A stretch of 10,755 bases of DNA from Sphingomonas sp. UBA1000 (lineage in GTDB: Bacteria > Pseudomonadota > Alphaproteobacteria > Sphingomonadales > Sphingomonadaceae), in assembly GCA_002291855.1 (NCBI GenBank), contig DBAW01000195.1, positions 567-11,321 of the forward strand, written 5' to 3'. Within the stretch, counting starts at the first letter, position 1. The number at the start of each line of letters is the position of its first letter. The position numbers and the translations under genes are program-made. The notes beneath the pieces were generated by a model. The model did not search any database. It saw only the letters and a program-made list of their open reading frames with translations, and was not told the DNA's origin. Of the stretch, positions 1 to 7,350 are shown piece after piece.

Positions 1-1799
1 TTGTCGGCCTCCTGCGCGGCGGCGGCGATCTGCTCGACCGCCGTCTTGACCTGCGCGATCGCGGCCGCGATCTCGACCGAGGCGCTCATGATGTCGCCGG
101 CCCCGCGTTCCATTTCGGCGATTTCGCCCTCGATGCGGACAAGGTTCGTCGTGCAGCTTTCCGCCTTGGCGACCTCTGCCAGCGCGGCGGCGACGATCTC
201 GTTCAGATCCTGGCCGACCAGCGCGATCTGGTCCTGCACTGCGCGCACCATATCCTTGATGCGGTCGGCATTTTCGGCCGAATCATGGGCAAGGTTGCGG
301 ATGTCGGTGGCGACGACGACAAAGCCCTTGCCATATTCCCCGGCCCGCGCCGCCTCGACCGCGCCATTGACGGCCAGCATGCTGGTCTGGATCGACACGG
401 TCGAGATCGCATCGACGATCTTGTCGATCCGCCGCGACACCAGATCCAGGTCCTTGACCTGCTGGATGCTCGCGCGCGACGCCGCTGCCGAGTTGTTGAT
501 GCCGGCGACCATCGCATCGACGGCCAGCTTGTTGCGCGCCAGCAGCTCGCGGATCTGCACGACCTTCTGGCTGCTCTGGTCGGCCCGTTCGCGCGCCAGA
601 TCGACACCGCGCTCGATCTGCGAGGCGGCGGCAGCCGATTCCTCGGTCGCGGCCGACTGGACCTCGGCACCTTTGCGGATCTGTTCGATCGCCGCCATGA
701 TCTGGGTGCCCGACTTGCTGATTTCGTGCACCGCAGAGGACAGCTGTTCGGATGCCGCCGCGACTTCCTCCGCGCTCTTGGCGACGTCGGACGAGTTTTT
801 CAGATCGTCGGCCAGGTCCGACATCGCCTGTGCCGATTGCTCGCATTCCGACAGCGCCATCGACTGTTCGGCGACGGTCTTGGCCGATTCCTCGGCGGCG
901 GCCGATTGCTGTTCGGCGGCGGAGGCGATTTCCTGCATGCCCTTCAGCGCCTGCTGGGTGGCGACGTTGGACTGGGTGGCACCGACGGCGATTTCCTGAA
1001 TGCCGGTCACGATCGTGGCGATATCGGTGCGGATCTGGGCCAGCTGCTCGGTGATCGTGACCGCCTTGGCGACCTCCTCGTCGATTGCGGTGGCCGACTG
1101 GTTGATGCCGGCAGCAATCTCGCGCACATCGGCCTGGATCTTGCCGATCAGCTCCTGAATCTGGCCGGCGCTGCGCTCCGACGTTTCGGCCAGCGTGCGC
1201 ACCTCGTCGGCGACGACGGCAAAGCCCTTGCCATGCTGGCCGGCATGGGCGGCCTCGATCGCGGCATTGAGGGCGAGCAGATTGGTCTGGTCGGCAATGC
1301 GGCCGACGGCCTTCACGATATCGTCGATATTGGCCGCCTGCTTTTCCAGTTCGGCGACCATCTCCACCGATGCGGCCTGGCGGTGCGCGGCGGTGGTGAC
1401 ATTGCCGATCAGAGCGGCGATTTCTTCGCTGGTGCGTGCGATGACAAGCTGCGACGCCTCGCCCTTTTCCCGGCTGGTGTCGGCATTCTGCATCTGGCGG
1501 GTGATCGCGCCGGCAACCTGCTGGAATGCAGCCAGCGACATCTGGGCGGCGCTCGACGCCTGTTCGGCCCCGACGGCGATCTCGTCCGACGCGCGCTTCA
1601 GCTCTTCGGCGGCGGCGGCGGCTTCGTTGATGCCCGCGGTCAGCTCGGTGCTGGCGGCGGCGATGCGCTCTGCCACCTGCTGCTGCTTGGCGAGCGTGCG
1701 TGCCCGCTTGCGGCGCAGTTCGGCCTCGCGCGCCGAACCGGCGGCTGCGGGGCGCGCCGCGATACTGTCCGTCCGGCCGTTATTCTTAACCAGAGCCAT
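1..1799 (-). CDS. Cytoplasmic methyl-accepting chemotaxis protein with two tandem signalling hairpins (partial, C-terminus off window)
   Basis: Chemoreceptor signalling protein, expected to form coiled-coil arrays with CheA and CheW. The frame starts at an ATG (1799-1797) preceded by AGAGGA four bases upstream, reads 599 codons without a stop and leaves the window. No hydrophobic segment long enough to span a membrane is visible, and there is no PAS, HAMP or Cache-like domain; after a basic N-terminus (about residues 18-40) everything is Ala/Glu/Gln-rich heptads. Two MCP tips are present: tip 1 around residues 168-205 ([20 protein letters not shown], then [16 protein letters not shown]) and tip 2 around 468-505 ([20 protein letters not shown], then [16 protein letters not shown]). 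Methylation-like helices with [10 protein letters not shown] near 294-303 and [13 protein letters not shown] near 380-392 lie between the tips. The neighbouring gene trmB is unrelated. MCP family membership is certain; the signal sensed cannot be read from the sequence. Confidence 0.93.
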   Translation of the reverse strand, partial: MALVKNNGRTDSIAARPAAAGSAREAELRRKRARTLAKQQQVAERIAAASTELTAGINEAAAAAEELKRASDEIAVGAEQASSAAQMSLAAFQQVAGAITRQMQNADTSREKGEASQLVIARTSEEIAALIGNVTTAAHRQAASVEMVAELEKQAANIDDIVKAVGRIADQTNLLALNAAIEAAHAGQHGKGFAVVADEVRTLAETSERSAGQIQELIGKIQADVREIAAGINQSATAIDEEVAKAVTITEQLAQIRTDIATIVTGIQEIAVGATQSNVATQQALKGMQEIASAAEQQSAAAEESAKTVAEQSMALSECEQSAQAMSDLADDLKNSSDVAKSAEEVAAASEQLSSAVHEISKSGTQIMAAIEQIRKGAEVQSAATEESAAAASQIERGVDLARERADQSSQKVVQIRELLARNKLAVDAMVAGINNSAAASRASIQQVKDLDLVSRRIDKIVDAISTVSIQTSMLAVNGAVEAARAGEYGKGFVVVATDIRNLAHDSAENADRIKDMVRAVQDQIALVGQDLNEIVAAALAEVAKAESCTTNLVRIEGEIAEMERGAGDIMSASVEIAAAIAQVKTAVEQIAAAAQEAD

Positions 1800-2191
1800 G
1801 CTGTCCTCTCGCTTCGGCAACCATGATCCTATCCTGCCGGTATAGGAGAAGGGCTGTGCGATGAGAGAAAACCGCCATTATTTTGACAGTTAAGGTGGCG
1901 TTATTCACCACATAAGTTATTGAACATGATTAACGGGTGCGGGTGTTATCTTCCGTATTTCGCTGATATGTATAGATTTAATGACAGGCATAAGTGATTT
2001 TACGGGGCAGTGTGGGGCGATCTCGTTGACGCCGCCATCGGCGGTCCGTTCGCCCGGAAGTTCGCACGCGACAGGCGGTCGACGGATGCGCGCGTGTCGA
2101 TCCGCATCCATGTGCGCGTCAGCGGCAGCTGTGCCTGGACTGCGGGGCGGCTTCAGGCCGGGCGTTTCACCCCGCCCGACGATTCTCTGCA
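1800..2191. other. Intergenic gap upstream of the chemoreceptor gene; probable promoter region, no gene seen
   Basis: Between the chemoreceptor start and the palindromic repeats after trmB I see no convincing protein or RNA gene. About 1861-2000 is clearly AT-richer than the rest of the window, as expected of a promoter region for the minus-strand chemoreceptor gene. An AATAAT near 1875-1880 (minus strand) could be a -10 element, but no good -35 lies at the right distance. A small hairpin (TCCTAT/ATAGGA, 1827-1847) sits in the presumed 5' leader. From about 2000 to 2190 the sequence is GC-rich and I see nothing in it. Confidence 0.5.
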
Positions 2192-2305
2192 GCGGTTTCC
2201 GATCCCATCGTATCGGGTCAGCCGGCCCAGCCTGAAAATGCTTCAGGCCTTTGATTTGTCGCATTTTCCGAGCCGCCGGGTCAATCGACCCGGCTTGAAA
2301 ATGCT
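2192..2305. repeat. Two tandem imperfect copies of a palindromic intergenic repeat
   Basis: Unit 1 (2192-2242) and unit 2 (2261-2305) share a 29-nt block (2214-2242 and 2277-2305) that matches at 24 of 29 positions without gaps; all five differences are transitions. Both blocks end in TGAAAATGCT, and both units begin with a related GC..TTTCCGA.CC segment. Each folds: unit 1 contains CCGAT/ATCGG (2199-2216), and GCCTGAA/TTCAGGC (2230-2248) overlaps its end. Unit 2 pairs GCATTTTC with GAAAATGC and CCGGGTC with GACCCGG around an AATC loop (2261-2304). The right end abuts the trmB stop codon. From memory, GCATTTTC...GAAAATGC and CGGAAACCGCT arms are typical of mosaic palindromic repeats scattered between genes in Rhizobiales and sphingomonads. 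There is no T-run, so this is not a standard terminator, though it could protect the trmB 3' end. Confidence 0.75.
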
Positions 2306-2986
2306 TTAGACGCGCAGATAGCGGAAATACCAGACTTCATGGCCCTTGGTGCGGGCCTTGGCCTCGTAGCGCGTCTGCGGCCAGTCGTCGGGCCGGGTCA
2401 GGAAATCCTGCGCGGTCGCTGCCTGCCAGACGAAATCGCGGCGTGCGTTCATGATCATCATCGACCAGCGGCAATAGGTCGGATCGTCGGTGCCGAGCCG
2501 GAACTCGCCGCCGGGCCGCAGCTTGGCCGCGATCAGGTCGAGCGGGCCGTGATTGACCATCCGCCTTTTGGCGTGGCGCGCCTTGGGCCAGGGATCGGGG
2601 TGGAGCAGATAGAGCCGCTCAAGGCTGTGGTCCGGCAGCCGTTCGAGCACGCCCAGCGCATCGCCCATGTGCAGCCGCACATTGGCCAGTTCCTCATCCT
2701 CGATCTTGGCGAGCGCGCCGACCACGCCGTTCAGGAACGGCTCGCAGCCGATAAAGCCATGGCCGGGCCGCATTGCCGCCTGCGCCGCCAGATGCTCGCC
2801 CGCGCCAAAGCCGATTTCGAACTCGAGCGGCCGAGGCGCGCCGAACAGGCGCACCGCGTCGAGCGGGCCTTCGTCCGGCACGGCGACGCGGGGCAGCGTT
2901 TCCTCGACAAGGATCGCCTGGCCGGCGCGTAGCTTGTGGCCCTTGGCCCGGCCATAGAGGCGGCGGATGGAAAGCGGATCGGTCAT
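2306..2986 (-). CDS. trmB: tRNA (guanine-N7-)-methyltransferase TrmB
   Basis: Transfers a methyl group from S-adenosylmethionine to N7 of G46 in the variable loop of tRNAs; cytosolic. The 226-residue product has the normal length for the family. Visible are the SAM-binding motif I (EIGFGAGEHL, residues 57-66), the acidic motif-II position in GFIGCEPF (77-84), GDALGVL (108-114), the family-specific LLHPDPWPKARHAKRR (127-142) and the C-terminal TRYEAKARTKGHEVW (205-219), matching the T-x-YE...G signature used in G46 recognition. The start at 2986 has only a weak Shine-Dalgarno-like stretch, so translation may depend on read-in from the upstream gene, whose stop lies 56 bp away. Lying downstream of metK, it uses the SAM that MetK makes. 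The stop codon touches the palindromic repeat at 2261-2305. Confidence 0.96.
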   Translation of the reverse strand: MTDPLSIRRLYGRAKGHKLRAGQAILVEETLPRVAVPDEGPLDAVRLFGAPRPLEFEIGFGAGEHLAAQAAMRPGHGFIGCEPFLNGVVGALAKIEDEELANVRLHMGDALGVLERLPDHSLERLYLLHPDPWPKARHAKRRMVNHGPLDLIAAKLRPGGEFRLGTDDPTYCRWSMMIMNARRDFVWQAATAQDFLTRPDDWPQTRYEAKARTKGHEVWYFRYLRV

Positions 2987-3042
2987 CGCGGCGACGCCTA
3001 TGGGCAGTCGCGCGGCCGATCAAGGGCGGATGGCGGCGGCGA

Positions 3043-3477
3043 TCAGCGCGGGCGATAGGCCTGGCCGTCATGGCGCAGGATGACGGGCGCATCGCCGCCG
3101 GTCACGCGCAGGTCGCGCCACCCGCCGGACGCCACGCGGCCGATCACGCGCAATTGCCCGTCGCCCCGCGCGAGCAGCTGCCAGCCGCCGTTATCGGCGC
3201 GGGCGAGCACTGCATAGAGCCAGCCGCTCGCGGGCGCGCAGAGCGCCGTGCGTTCGGTGACAATGGCTTCGGGCCGGCCATCGCCATTCAGGTCGATGGC
3301 GCGGATCGTGGCGCTGACCGGGGCGGGATCGTCGGCGCACATCACCCAGGTCGCGCCGCGCCGGACGGCACCGGCGGCTTTCAGGATCTCGATACGCTCA
3401 GCCGGGCTGAAGCCGGTTACGGGCGGGCGCGGGCTCGCCGCAAGCGCGGCAAGGACGATCAGGGAGATAAGGGCCAT
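3043..3477 (-). CDS. Small predicted exported protein with a DLNGDG (FG-GAP/EF-loop-like) motif, unknown function
   Basis: Product of 144 residues from the chosen ATG (3477), which has AGGG six bases upstream. Residues 1-15 (MALISLIVLAALAAS) are hydrophobic and look like a signal peptide with a cut near AAS. The mature part has FSPAERIEILKAAGAVRRG (23-41), then Cys47, then DLNGDGRPEAIVTE (62-75), then Cys80. The DxNxDG loop resembles calcium-binding loops of FG-GAP/VCBS repeats, but one copy cannot make a propeller. Cys47 and Cys80 could form a disulfide in the periplasm. I recall similar short uncharacterised proteins in sphingomonads with the same 'AAG..RRG..WV.C...DLNGDGRPEA' layout. A second ATG at 3522 also has a Shine-Dalgarno (AGGG, four bases away) and would give 159 residues with an Arg before the hydrophobic stretch. 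It lies between metK and trmB on the same strand and may be co-transcribed. Coding status is likely; function unknown. Confidence 0.72.
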   Translation of the reverse strand: MALISLIVLAALAASPRPPVTGFSPAERIEILKAAGAVRRGATWVMCADDPAPVSATIRAIDLNGDGRPEAIVTERTALCAPASGWLYAVLARADNGGWQLLARGDGQLRVIGRVASGGWRDLRVTGGDAPVILRHDGQAYRPR

Positions 3478-3511
3478 GGCCGACCCTAGCAGAAGCCGGG
3501 GCGGGGCACAG

Positions 3512-3557
3512 CAGGGCGGCATCGCGCCCTGTATCGGCCGGCCTGTTCCTGGCCGGC
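3512..3557 (-). promoter_or_regulatory. Two further hairpins between metK and the small exported-protein gene, one enclosing a possible start codon
   Basis: GCCGGCC (3537-3543) pairs with GGCCGGC (3551-3557). CAGGGCG (3512-3518) pairs with CGCCCTG (3525-3531). Read on the minus strand, the second hairpin places an AGGG Shine-Dalgarno in its 5' arm and the ATG at 3522 in its six-base loop (CGATGC). Translation from that start would therefore be occluded by structure. With the 14-bp hairpin at 3560-3591 these make three stems in about 80 bases. Confidence 0.4.
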
Positions 3558-3559
3558 GT

Positions 3560-3591
3560 GCCCCGCCGGTGCGATGACGCACCGGCGGGGC
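3560..3591 (-). terminator. Perfect 14-bp hairpin just after metK, probable terminator or 3'-end stabiliser
   Basis: GCCCCGCCGGTGCG (3560-3573) pairs exactly with CGCACCGGCGGGGC (3578-3591) around a four-base loop, starting seven bases beyond the metK stop codon. There is no T-run on either side, so termination would be inefficient or factor-dependent; attenuation of read-through, or protection of metK mRNA, is equally possible. Confidence 0.55.
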
Positions 3592-3597
3592 CGCAAA

Positions 3598-4797
3598 TCA
3601 GGCCAGTGCGGCCTTGAGCTTATCGACCAGATCGGTCCGCTCCCACGGGAAGAAATCCCCCTCGGGCGTGCGGCCGAAATGGCCATAGGCGGCGCTCGGG
3701 CCGTAGATCGGCTTGTTCAGGCCCAGATGGGTGCGGATGCCCTTGGGGGTCAGCCGCACCAGCGTCGGCAGCACCGCTTCGATACGGGCTTCATCGACGG
3801 TGCCGGTGCCATGGGTGTCGACATAAAGCGACAGCGGCTCGGACACGCCGATGGCGTAGGACAGCTGGATCGTGCAGCGCCGCGCCAGGCCCGCCGCGAC
3901 GATGTTCTTCGCCAGATAGCGCGACACATAGGCCGCCGAACGGTCGACCTTGGTCGGGTCCTTGCCCGAAAACGCGCCGCCGCCATGCGGGGCCGCACCG
4001 CCATAGGTGTCGACGATGATCTTGCGGCCGGTCAGCCCGGCATCGCCGTCCGGCCCGCCGATTTCAAAGCTGCCGGTCGGGTTGATGTGGAACACCGTCT
4101 CGTTGGTGACAAAGCCCTGCGGCAGCACTTCGGCGACGACCTTCTTCACATAGGCGTGCAGCTCGGCTTCCTTTTCGCCCTGATCGTAACCCGGCTTGTG
4201 CTGGGTCGACACGACGATGGCGGTCGCCGCGACCGGGCGGCCGTTTTCGAAGCGCAAAGTGACCTGGCTCTTGGCGTCCGGCTCGAGGAACGGGGCGGTG
4301 CCGGCATGGCGGTCGGCGGCCAGCCGGGCGAGGATCTTGTGGCTATAGTCGAGCGTCGCCGGCATCAGATCGGGGGTTTCGTCGCAGGCGAAGCCGAACA
4401 TGATGCCCTGGTCGCCGGCACCCTCGTCCTTGTCGGCGCTGGCATCGACGCCCTGGGCGATATGCGCCGACTGGCCGTGCAGATGATTGTGGAACGCGAG
4501 CGTCTGCCAGTGGAAGCCGTCCTGCTCATAGCCGATGCGCTTCACCGTTTCGCGCACCGCGCGCTCAATCTCTTCCTGAGCGCCGGGTGCCCAGGCGCCG
4601 TTTTCATAGACACCGCGGCAGCGGATCTCGCCGGCCAGCACGACCCGCTGGGTGGTGGTCAGCGTTTCGCAGGCGATGCGGGCTTCCGGGTCCTTGGACA
4701 GGAACAGATCGACGATCGCATCGGAAATCTGGTCGGCGACCTTGTCGGGATGGCCTTCGGACACCGATTCGGACGTGAAGAGATAGGTGGAGCGCAT
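3598..4797 (-). CDS. metK: S-adenosylmethionine synthetase MetK
   Basis: Makes S-adenosylmethionine from methionine and ATP, releasing phosphate and pyrophosphate; cytosolic tetramer. The 399-residue product has the usual length. Diagnostic motifs are all present: [20 protein letters not shown] (8-27, ATP and metal binding), the GAGDQG signature (126-131) followed by [29 protein letters not shown] (242-260) and the glycine-rich [19 protein letters not shown] (272-290). The start at 4797 is chosen because AGGA lies six bases upstream and the protein then begins [11 protein letters not shown] as in other MetK proteins; an in-frame ATG at 4860 would add 21 unrelated residues and run through the operator-like repeat. 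The gene follows lnt by 68 bp, and that spacer carries an inverted repeat suggesting its own regulated promoter. TrmB downstream is one of many SAM users. Confidence 0.98.
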   Translation of the reverse strand: MRSTYLFTSESVSEGHPDKVADQISDAIVDLFLSKDPEARIACETLTTTQRVVLAGEIRCRGVYENGAWAPGAQEEIERAVRETVKRIGYEQDGFHWQTLAFHNHLHGQSAHIAQGVDASADKDEGAGDQGIMFGFACDETPDLMPATLDYSHKILARLAADRHAGTAPFLEPDAKSQVTLRFENGRPVAATAIVVSTQHKPGYDQGEKEAELHAYVKKVVAEVLPQGFVTNETVFHINPTGSFEIGGPDGDAGLTGRKIIVDTYGGAAPHGGGAFSGKDPTKVDRSAAYVSRYLAKNIVAAGLARRCTIQLSYAIGVSEPLSLYVDTHGTGTVDEARIEAVLPTLVRLTPKGIRTHLGLNKPIYGPSAAYGHFGRTPEGDFFPWERTDLVDKLKAALA

Positions 4798-4835
4798 GAC
4801 GGATCCTGGCTGTGGGCGCGGCGGTGAAGCCGCAT

Positions 4836-4856
4836 ATAAAGACATGTTTATGTCTT
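4836..4856 (-). promoter_or_regulatory. Operator-like inverted repeat upstream of metK
   Basis: Two overlapping palindromes are visible: ATAAA-N6-TTTAT (4836-4851) and AAGACAT-N4-ATGTCTT (4839-4856). They centre about 45-50 bp upstream of the metK start, in an AT-rich island inside GC-rich DNA. From memory, ArsR-family regulators of methionine/SAM-cycle genes in Proteobacteria (SahR, SamR) bind AT-rich palindromes of the ATAAA...TTTAT kind; assigning this site to one of them is inference. A minus-strand TATATG (4838-4833) overlaps the repeat and might be a -10 box, so binding would block transcription. Confidence 0.5.
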
Positions 4857-4865
4857 GCATCGCCC

Positions 4866-6464
4866 TTAGCGGGCGCGACGTGCGCTGACAATCGCCAATC
4901 CGCCAAGCGCGAGCGCCACCATCAGCGAAAGAAGGTTACCAAGCCGTGCAAAGGCGGTCGGCGGCAGCGGCCGGGGCAGATGGCCGTCAATCGCCCCCAT
5001 CGCCCGGTGCGGCAGCCGGGCGATCACCTCGCCCGACGGGCCGATCAGCGCCGAAATCCCGGTCGGCGTCGCGCGGATGACCGGCAGCCCTTCTTCGGCG
5101 GCGCGCAGCCGCGCCTGCGCCAGATGCTGGGGCGGGCCCCAGCGCCCAAACCACGCATCGTTGGACGGATTGAACAGGAAATCGGGCCGCGCCGCCCGCG
5201 ACGCGACCGCGCCGGGAAAGATGATTTCATAGCAGATCTGGAACCCCGCCCGGCCAAAGCCCGGCAGGTCGACCGAGGCGGGGCCGGGGCCGGGCCAGAA
5301 ATCCAGATCCCCCGGCACCAGCCGCGACAGGCCGAGCGGTTCGAGCAGCCCGCGCATCGGCAGATATTCGCCATAAGGCACCAGATGCGCCTTGTCGTAG
5401 CGGCCCCGGATGCGCGCGTCCGCGCCCAGCACGAACACGCTGTTGCGCCCGCCGACCGCGCGACCATCCGCGCCATATTCCAGCGCGACCCCGCCGGTCA
5501 GCAGCAGGTCGCGCGGCCCCAGCCGCCGCGCCAGCCAGTCGCGCAGCCCCTGATCCTCGGCCAGATAATAGCCATTGTCGATCGCCGCTTCCGGCCAGAA
5601 AATCAGCCGGGGCGCGGGGCCGGGGGTGCCGGTCAGCCGCGCCAGCGTGCGGAAATGGTCGATCTGCGCGGCTTCGTCATGCTTGGCGGCCTGATCGATA
5701 TTGGGCTGGATGATCCGCACCGCCGGGCCGCGCACAACCGGTGCCGGGGGCAGCGGCAGCAGGGCGAGCGCGGCGAGCACAAGCGCGGGCAGCAGCCGCA
5801 CGGTTCGCCTGCGCGTATTACCGAACGCCGCACCACCGATCGCCGCCGCCGCCACCGTGATCCCGCCCACGCCATGGGTGCCGATCCAGGGCAGGACCGC
5901 GCGCAGCCCCGGCGTGTCGGCCCAGATCGCGGCAACCGGGTTCCACGCAAAGCCGGTAAACAGATGCGCGCGCAGCCATTCGGTCGCGATCCAGCCCGCG
6001 CCAAGCGCCAGCCCGAAGGCAGCCGGATGCCGCCGCGCCGGCCAGGCGCCGAGCGCGGCCAGCCCCGGAAACACCGCCAGATAGACCGACAGCAGCGCCA
6101 CCGCCGGATAGCCGAACCAGTGCGGCATCGCATCCTGATAGGTAAAGGCATGGGCGATCCAGTTCAGCCCGAGCGTGAACTGGCCCATGCCGAACGCCCA
6201 GCCGCGCGCCCAGGCGCTGCGCGCACCGGGGGCGGTCACGACCAGCAGCGCGAAGAGCCCGAAACCGATCAGCGCCGCCGGCCACCAGCCAAGCGGGGCA
6301 AAGCCGGTCGCCGACACCGCACCGGCGGCAATCGCAATCGGCAATATGGCGCGGGGGGACAATGCGGTGCGGGGGGCAAAAATGGCAGAGCCGGCGGCGG
6401 GGGAAGGGGAACTGCGCACGACCGCCGCATATCGCCCTTGCCTGTGACGATTGCAACGCGGCAT
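4866..6464 (-). CDS. lnt: Apolipoprotein N-acyltransferase Lnt
   Basis: Integral inner-membrane enzyme that adds the third acyl chain, from a phospholipid, to the N-terminal cysteine of apolipoproteins; last step of lipoprotein maturation. The product is up to 532 residues. The N-terminal half is a set of hydrophobic helices (roughly 39-55, 61-78, 88-105, 119-140, 150-165, 190-212, 223-240), then a nitrilase-fold periplasmic domain (about 248-495), then a last membrane helix (about 507-527). The catalytic triad is visible: Glu292 in FWPEAAID, Lys358 in [16 protein letters not shown] and Cys411 in [11 protein letters not shown], with spacings of 66 and 53 like E. coli 267/335/387. NPSNDAWFG (432-440) is the conserved stretch after the cysteine. 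The true start is uncertain: the first 34 residues are not family-like and the ATG at 6464 lacks a Shine-Dalgarno; GTG at 6419 or TTG at 6362 are alternatives. It lies 5' of metK. Confidence 0.96.
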   Translation of the reverse strand: MPRCNRHRQGRYAAVVRSSPSPAAGSAIFAPRTALSPRAILPIAIAAGAVSATGFAPLGWWPAALIGFGLFALLVVTAPGARSAWARGWAFGMGQFTLGLNWIAHAFTYQDAMPHWFGYPAVALLSVYLAVFPGLAALGAWPARRHPAAFGLALGAGWIATEWLRAHLFTGFAWNPVAAIWADTPGLRAVLPWIGTHGVGGITVAAAAIGGAAFGNTRRRTVRLLPALVLAALALLPLPPAPVVRGPAVRIIQPNIDQAAKHDEAAQIDHFRTLARLTGTPGPAPRLIFWPEAAIDNGYYLAEDQGLRDWLARRLGPRDLLLTGGVALEYGADGRAVGGRNSVFVLGADARIRGRYDKAHLVPYGEYLPMRGLLEPLGLSRLVPGDLDFWPGPGPASVDLPGFGRAGFQICYEIIFPGAVASRAARPDFLFNPSNDAWFGRWGPPQHLAQARLRAAEEGLPVIRATPTGISALIGPSGEVIARLPHRAMGAIDGHLPRPLPPTAFARLGNLLSLMVALALGGLAIVSARRAR

Positions 6465-6472
6465 CAGGGGGC

Positions 6473-6898
6473 ATGATCCAGTTGCTGCTGCCGCTTCTCG
6501 TTCAGGCGTCCACCCCCGTCCCGCCTGCCGTCATTCCGCCCGCCCGGGCCGCGCAGGCGCGCTGCCTCGCGGTGCTGGCCATCGTCGCCAATGCGCAGCG
6601 CAGCGGGGTCGCCGCCGCGCAGGATCTGCCCTCGCTCGAGGAGGATGGCGCGCGCTTTGCCGAGGTGATCGGCGAAGCGATCACCCGCGAAAGCGGCCTG
6701 TCGCGCGAACAGGTCGGCGCGCTGCTGGCGCGCGAGGCGGAAGCGGTGGTGCGGCTCACCCCGCTGCCGATTGCCGAGGCGCGCACCTGTCTGGTGATGG
6801 CGCGGGTGGTGGCACCGCCGCCTGCTTCCCCTGACATCGGCCCCGACACCGGCCCCGCAACCGGCCCTTCGGCCGGTCGCCCCGGGGGCGCGCTGTGA
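6473..6898 (+). CDS. Small hypothetical protein with signal-peptide-like N-terminus and Gly-Pro-rich tail
   Basis: Not recognised as any characterised family. From the ATG at 6473 the product has 141 residues. Residues 1-12 ([12 protein letters not shown]) are hydrophobic, then comes a Pro-rich stretch and a helical core (about 27-115: [63 protein letters not shown]) with two cysteines that could pair. The tail (about 118-141) is low complexity with repeated x-x-G-P units. AGGGGG ends one base before the ATG, which is too close; a TTG at 6482 would have better spacing, so the start is unsure. It is divergent from lnt, with only eight bases between the two annotated start codons. Its stop overlaps the next gene as GTGA, so the two are probably translated together. 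I recall similar short proteins in sphingomonads, function unknown. Confidence 0.65.
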   Translation: MIQLLLPLLVQASTPVPPAVIPPARAAQARCLAVLAIVANAQRSGVAAAQDLPSLEEDGARFAEVIGEAITRESGLSREQVGALLAREAEAVVRLTPLPIAEARTCLVMARVVAPPPASPDIGPDTGPATGPSAGRPGGAL

Positions 6899-7311
6899 TC
6901 CGGCCGTTCCACCTTGCCTTTCCCGTCCATGATCTGGCGGCGGCGCGCGGCTTTTACGGCGGCGTGCTGGGCTGCCGCGAGGGGCGGAGCGCCGATCACT
7001 GGATCGATTTCGACCTTTATGGCCATCAGATCGTCGCGCATCTGAGCGACACCGCACGGGCGGCGGAGGCGAGCAACCCGGTCGATGGCCATGATGTGCC
7101 GGTGCCGCATTTCGGCGTCGTGCTGACGATGGACCAGTGGCAGCAGCTGGCCGAGCGGCTGGCGGCGGCGGGGATCGCGTTCGGCATCGCCCCGCATATC
7201 CGCTTCAAGGGGCAGCCGGGCGAACAGGCGACGATGTTCTTCCGCGATCCCAGCGGCAATGCGCTGGAGTTCAAGGCCTTTGCCGACGACGCGATGCTGT
7301 TTGCGACCTGA
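6895..7311 (+). CDS. VOC-fold protein (glyoxalase/extradiol dioxygenase-like, COG3565 type)
   Basis: Product of 138 residues, a single-module vicinal-oxygen-chelate protein. Pattern seen: [26 protein letters not shown] (5-30) with the first metal-ligand candidate His6; [15 protein letters not shown] (68-82) with His72; [20 protein letters not shown] (103-122); ALEFKAF (123-129) with Glu125. The His/His/Glu set is what metal-dependent VOC enzymes use, and the 'VPVPHFG' plus '[23 protein letters not shown]' layout fits the predicted dioxygenases of COG3565 ('biphenyl-2,3-diol dioxygenase III-related'). The substrate is unknown. The start is a GTG (6895-6897) sharing four bases with the stop of the upstream gene (GTGA), pointing to coupled translation. 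No signal peptide, so cytosolic. It ends 39 bp from a convergent gene. Confidence 0.92.
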   Translation: MIRPFHLAFPVHDLAAARGFYGGVLGCREGRSADHWIDFDLYGHQIVAHLSDTARAAEASNPVDGHDVPVPHFGVVLTMDQWQQLAERLAAAGIAFGIAPHIRFKGQPGEQATMFFRDPSGNALEFKAFADDAMLFAT

Positions 7312-7314
7312 CGG

Positions 7315-7340
7315 GCCGGTGCGGCGTGACCCGCACCGGC
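7315..7340. terminator. Symmetrical hairpin between convergent genes, probable bidirectional terminator
   Basis: GCCGGTGCGG (7315-7324) pairs perfectly with CCGCACCGGC (7331-7340) around a six-base loop. It fills the 39-bp gap between the VOC gene stop (7311) and the stop of the convergent dehydrogenase gene (7351). Neither side has a T-run, so strength as an intrinsic terminator is doubtful, but the position fits a shared transcript end. Confidence 0.6.
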
Positions 7341-7350
7341 ATGCGCGCCG

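Noticed and set aside
285..1826. Long plus-strand open frame (513 codons) opposite the chemoreceptor
   Set aside because: Its Asp/Gly/Arg-rich translation has no recognisable domain and mirrors the clear MCP gene on the minus strand; a high-GC antisense shadow.
1901..1909. DnaA-box-like TTATTCACC
   Set aside because: Single copy, one mismatch to TTATNCACA, no cluster and no replication genes nearby.
1917..1935. CtrA-type site (TTAA-N7-TTAA) ahead of the chemoreceptor gene
   Set aside because: Only one good half-site (TTAAC); the other half does not match at the right spacing.
1917..2264. Minus-strand 115-codon open frame between trmB and the chemoreceptor gene
   Set aside because: Starts inside the palindromic repeat, has no family-like features or Shine-Dalgarno, and crosses the AT-rich presumed promoter region.
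3574..4827. Plus-strand open frame of 417 codons opposite metK
   Set aside because: Antisense shadow of metK, no motifs of its own.
4798..4865. SAM-sensing riboswitch (SAM-II or SAM/SAH type) in the metK leader
   Set aside because: There is a GCGG/CCGC mini-hairpin (4821-4833), but I could not match the conserved core or pseudoknot of either class; the inverted repeat looks more like a protein operator. An Infernal scan with RF00521 and RF01727 would settle it.
4812..6476. Plus-strand open frame of 554 codons opposite lnt
   Set aside because: Arg/Gln/Pro-rich, no family motif, fully antisense to the well-supported lnt gene.
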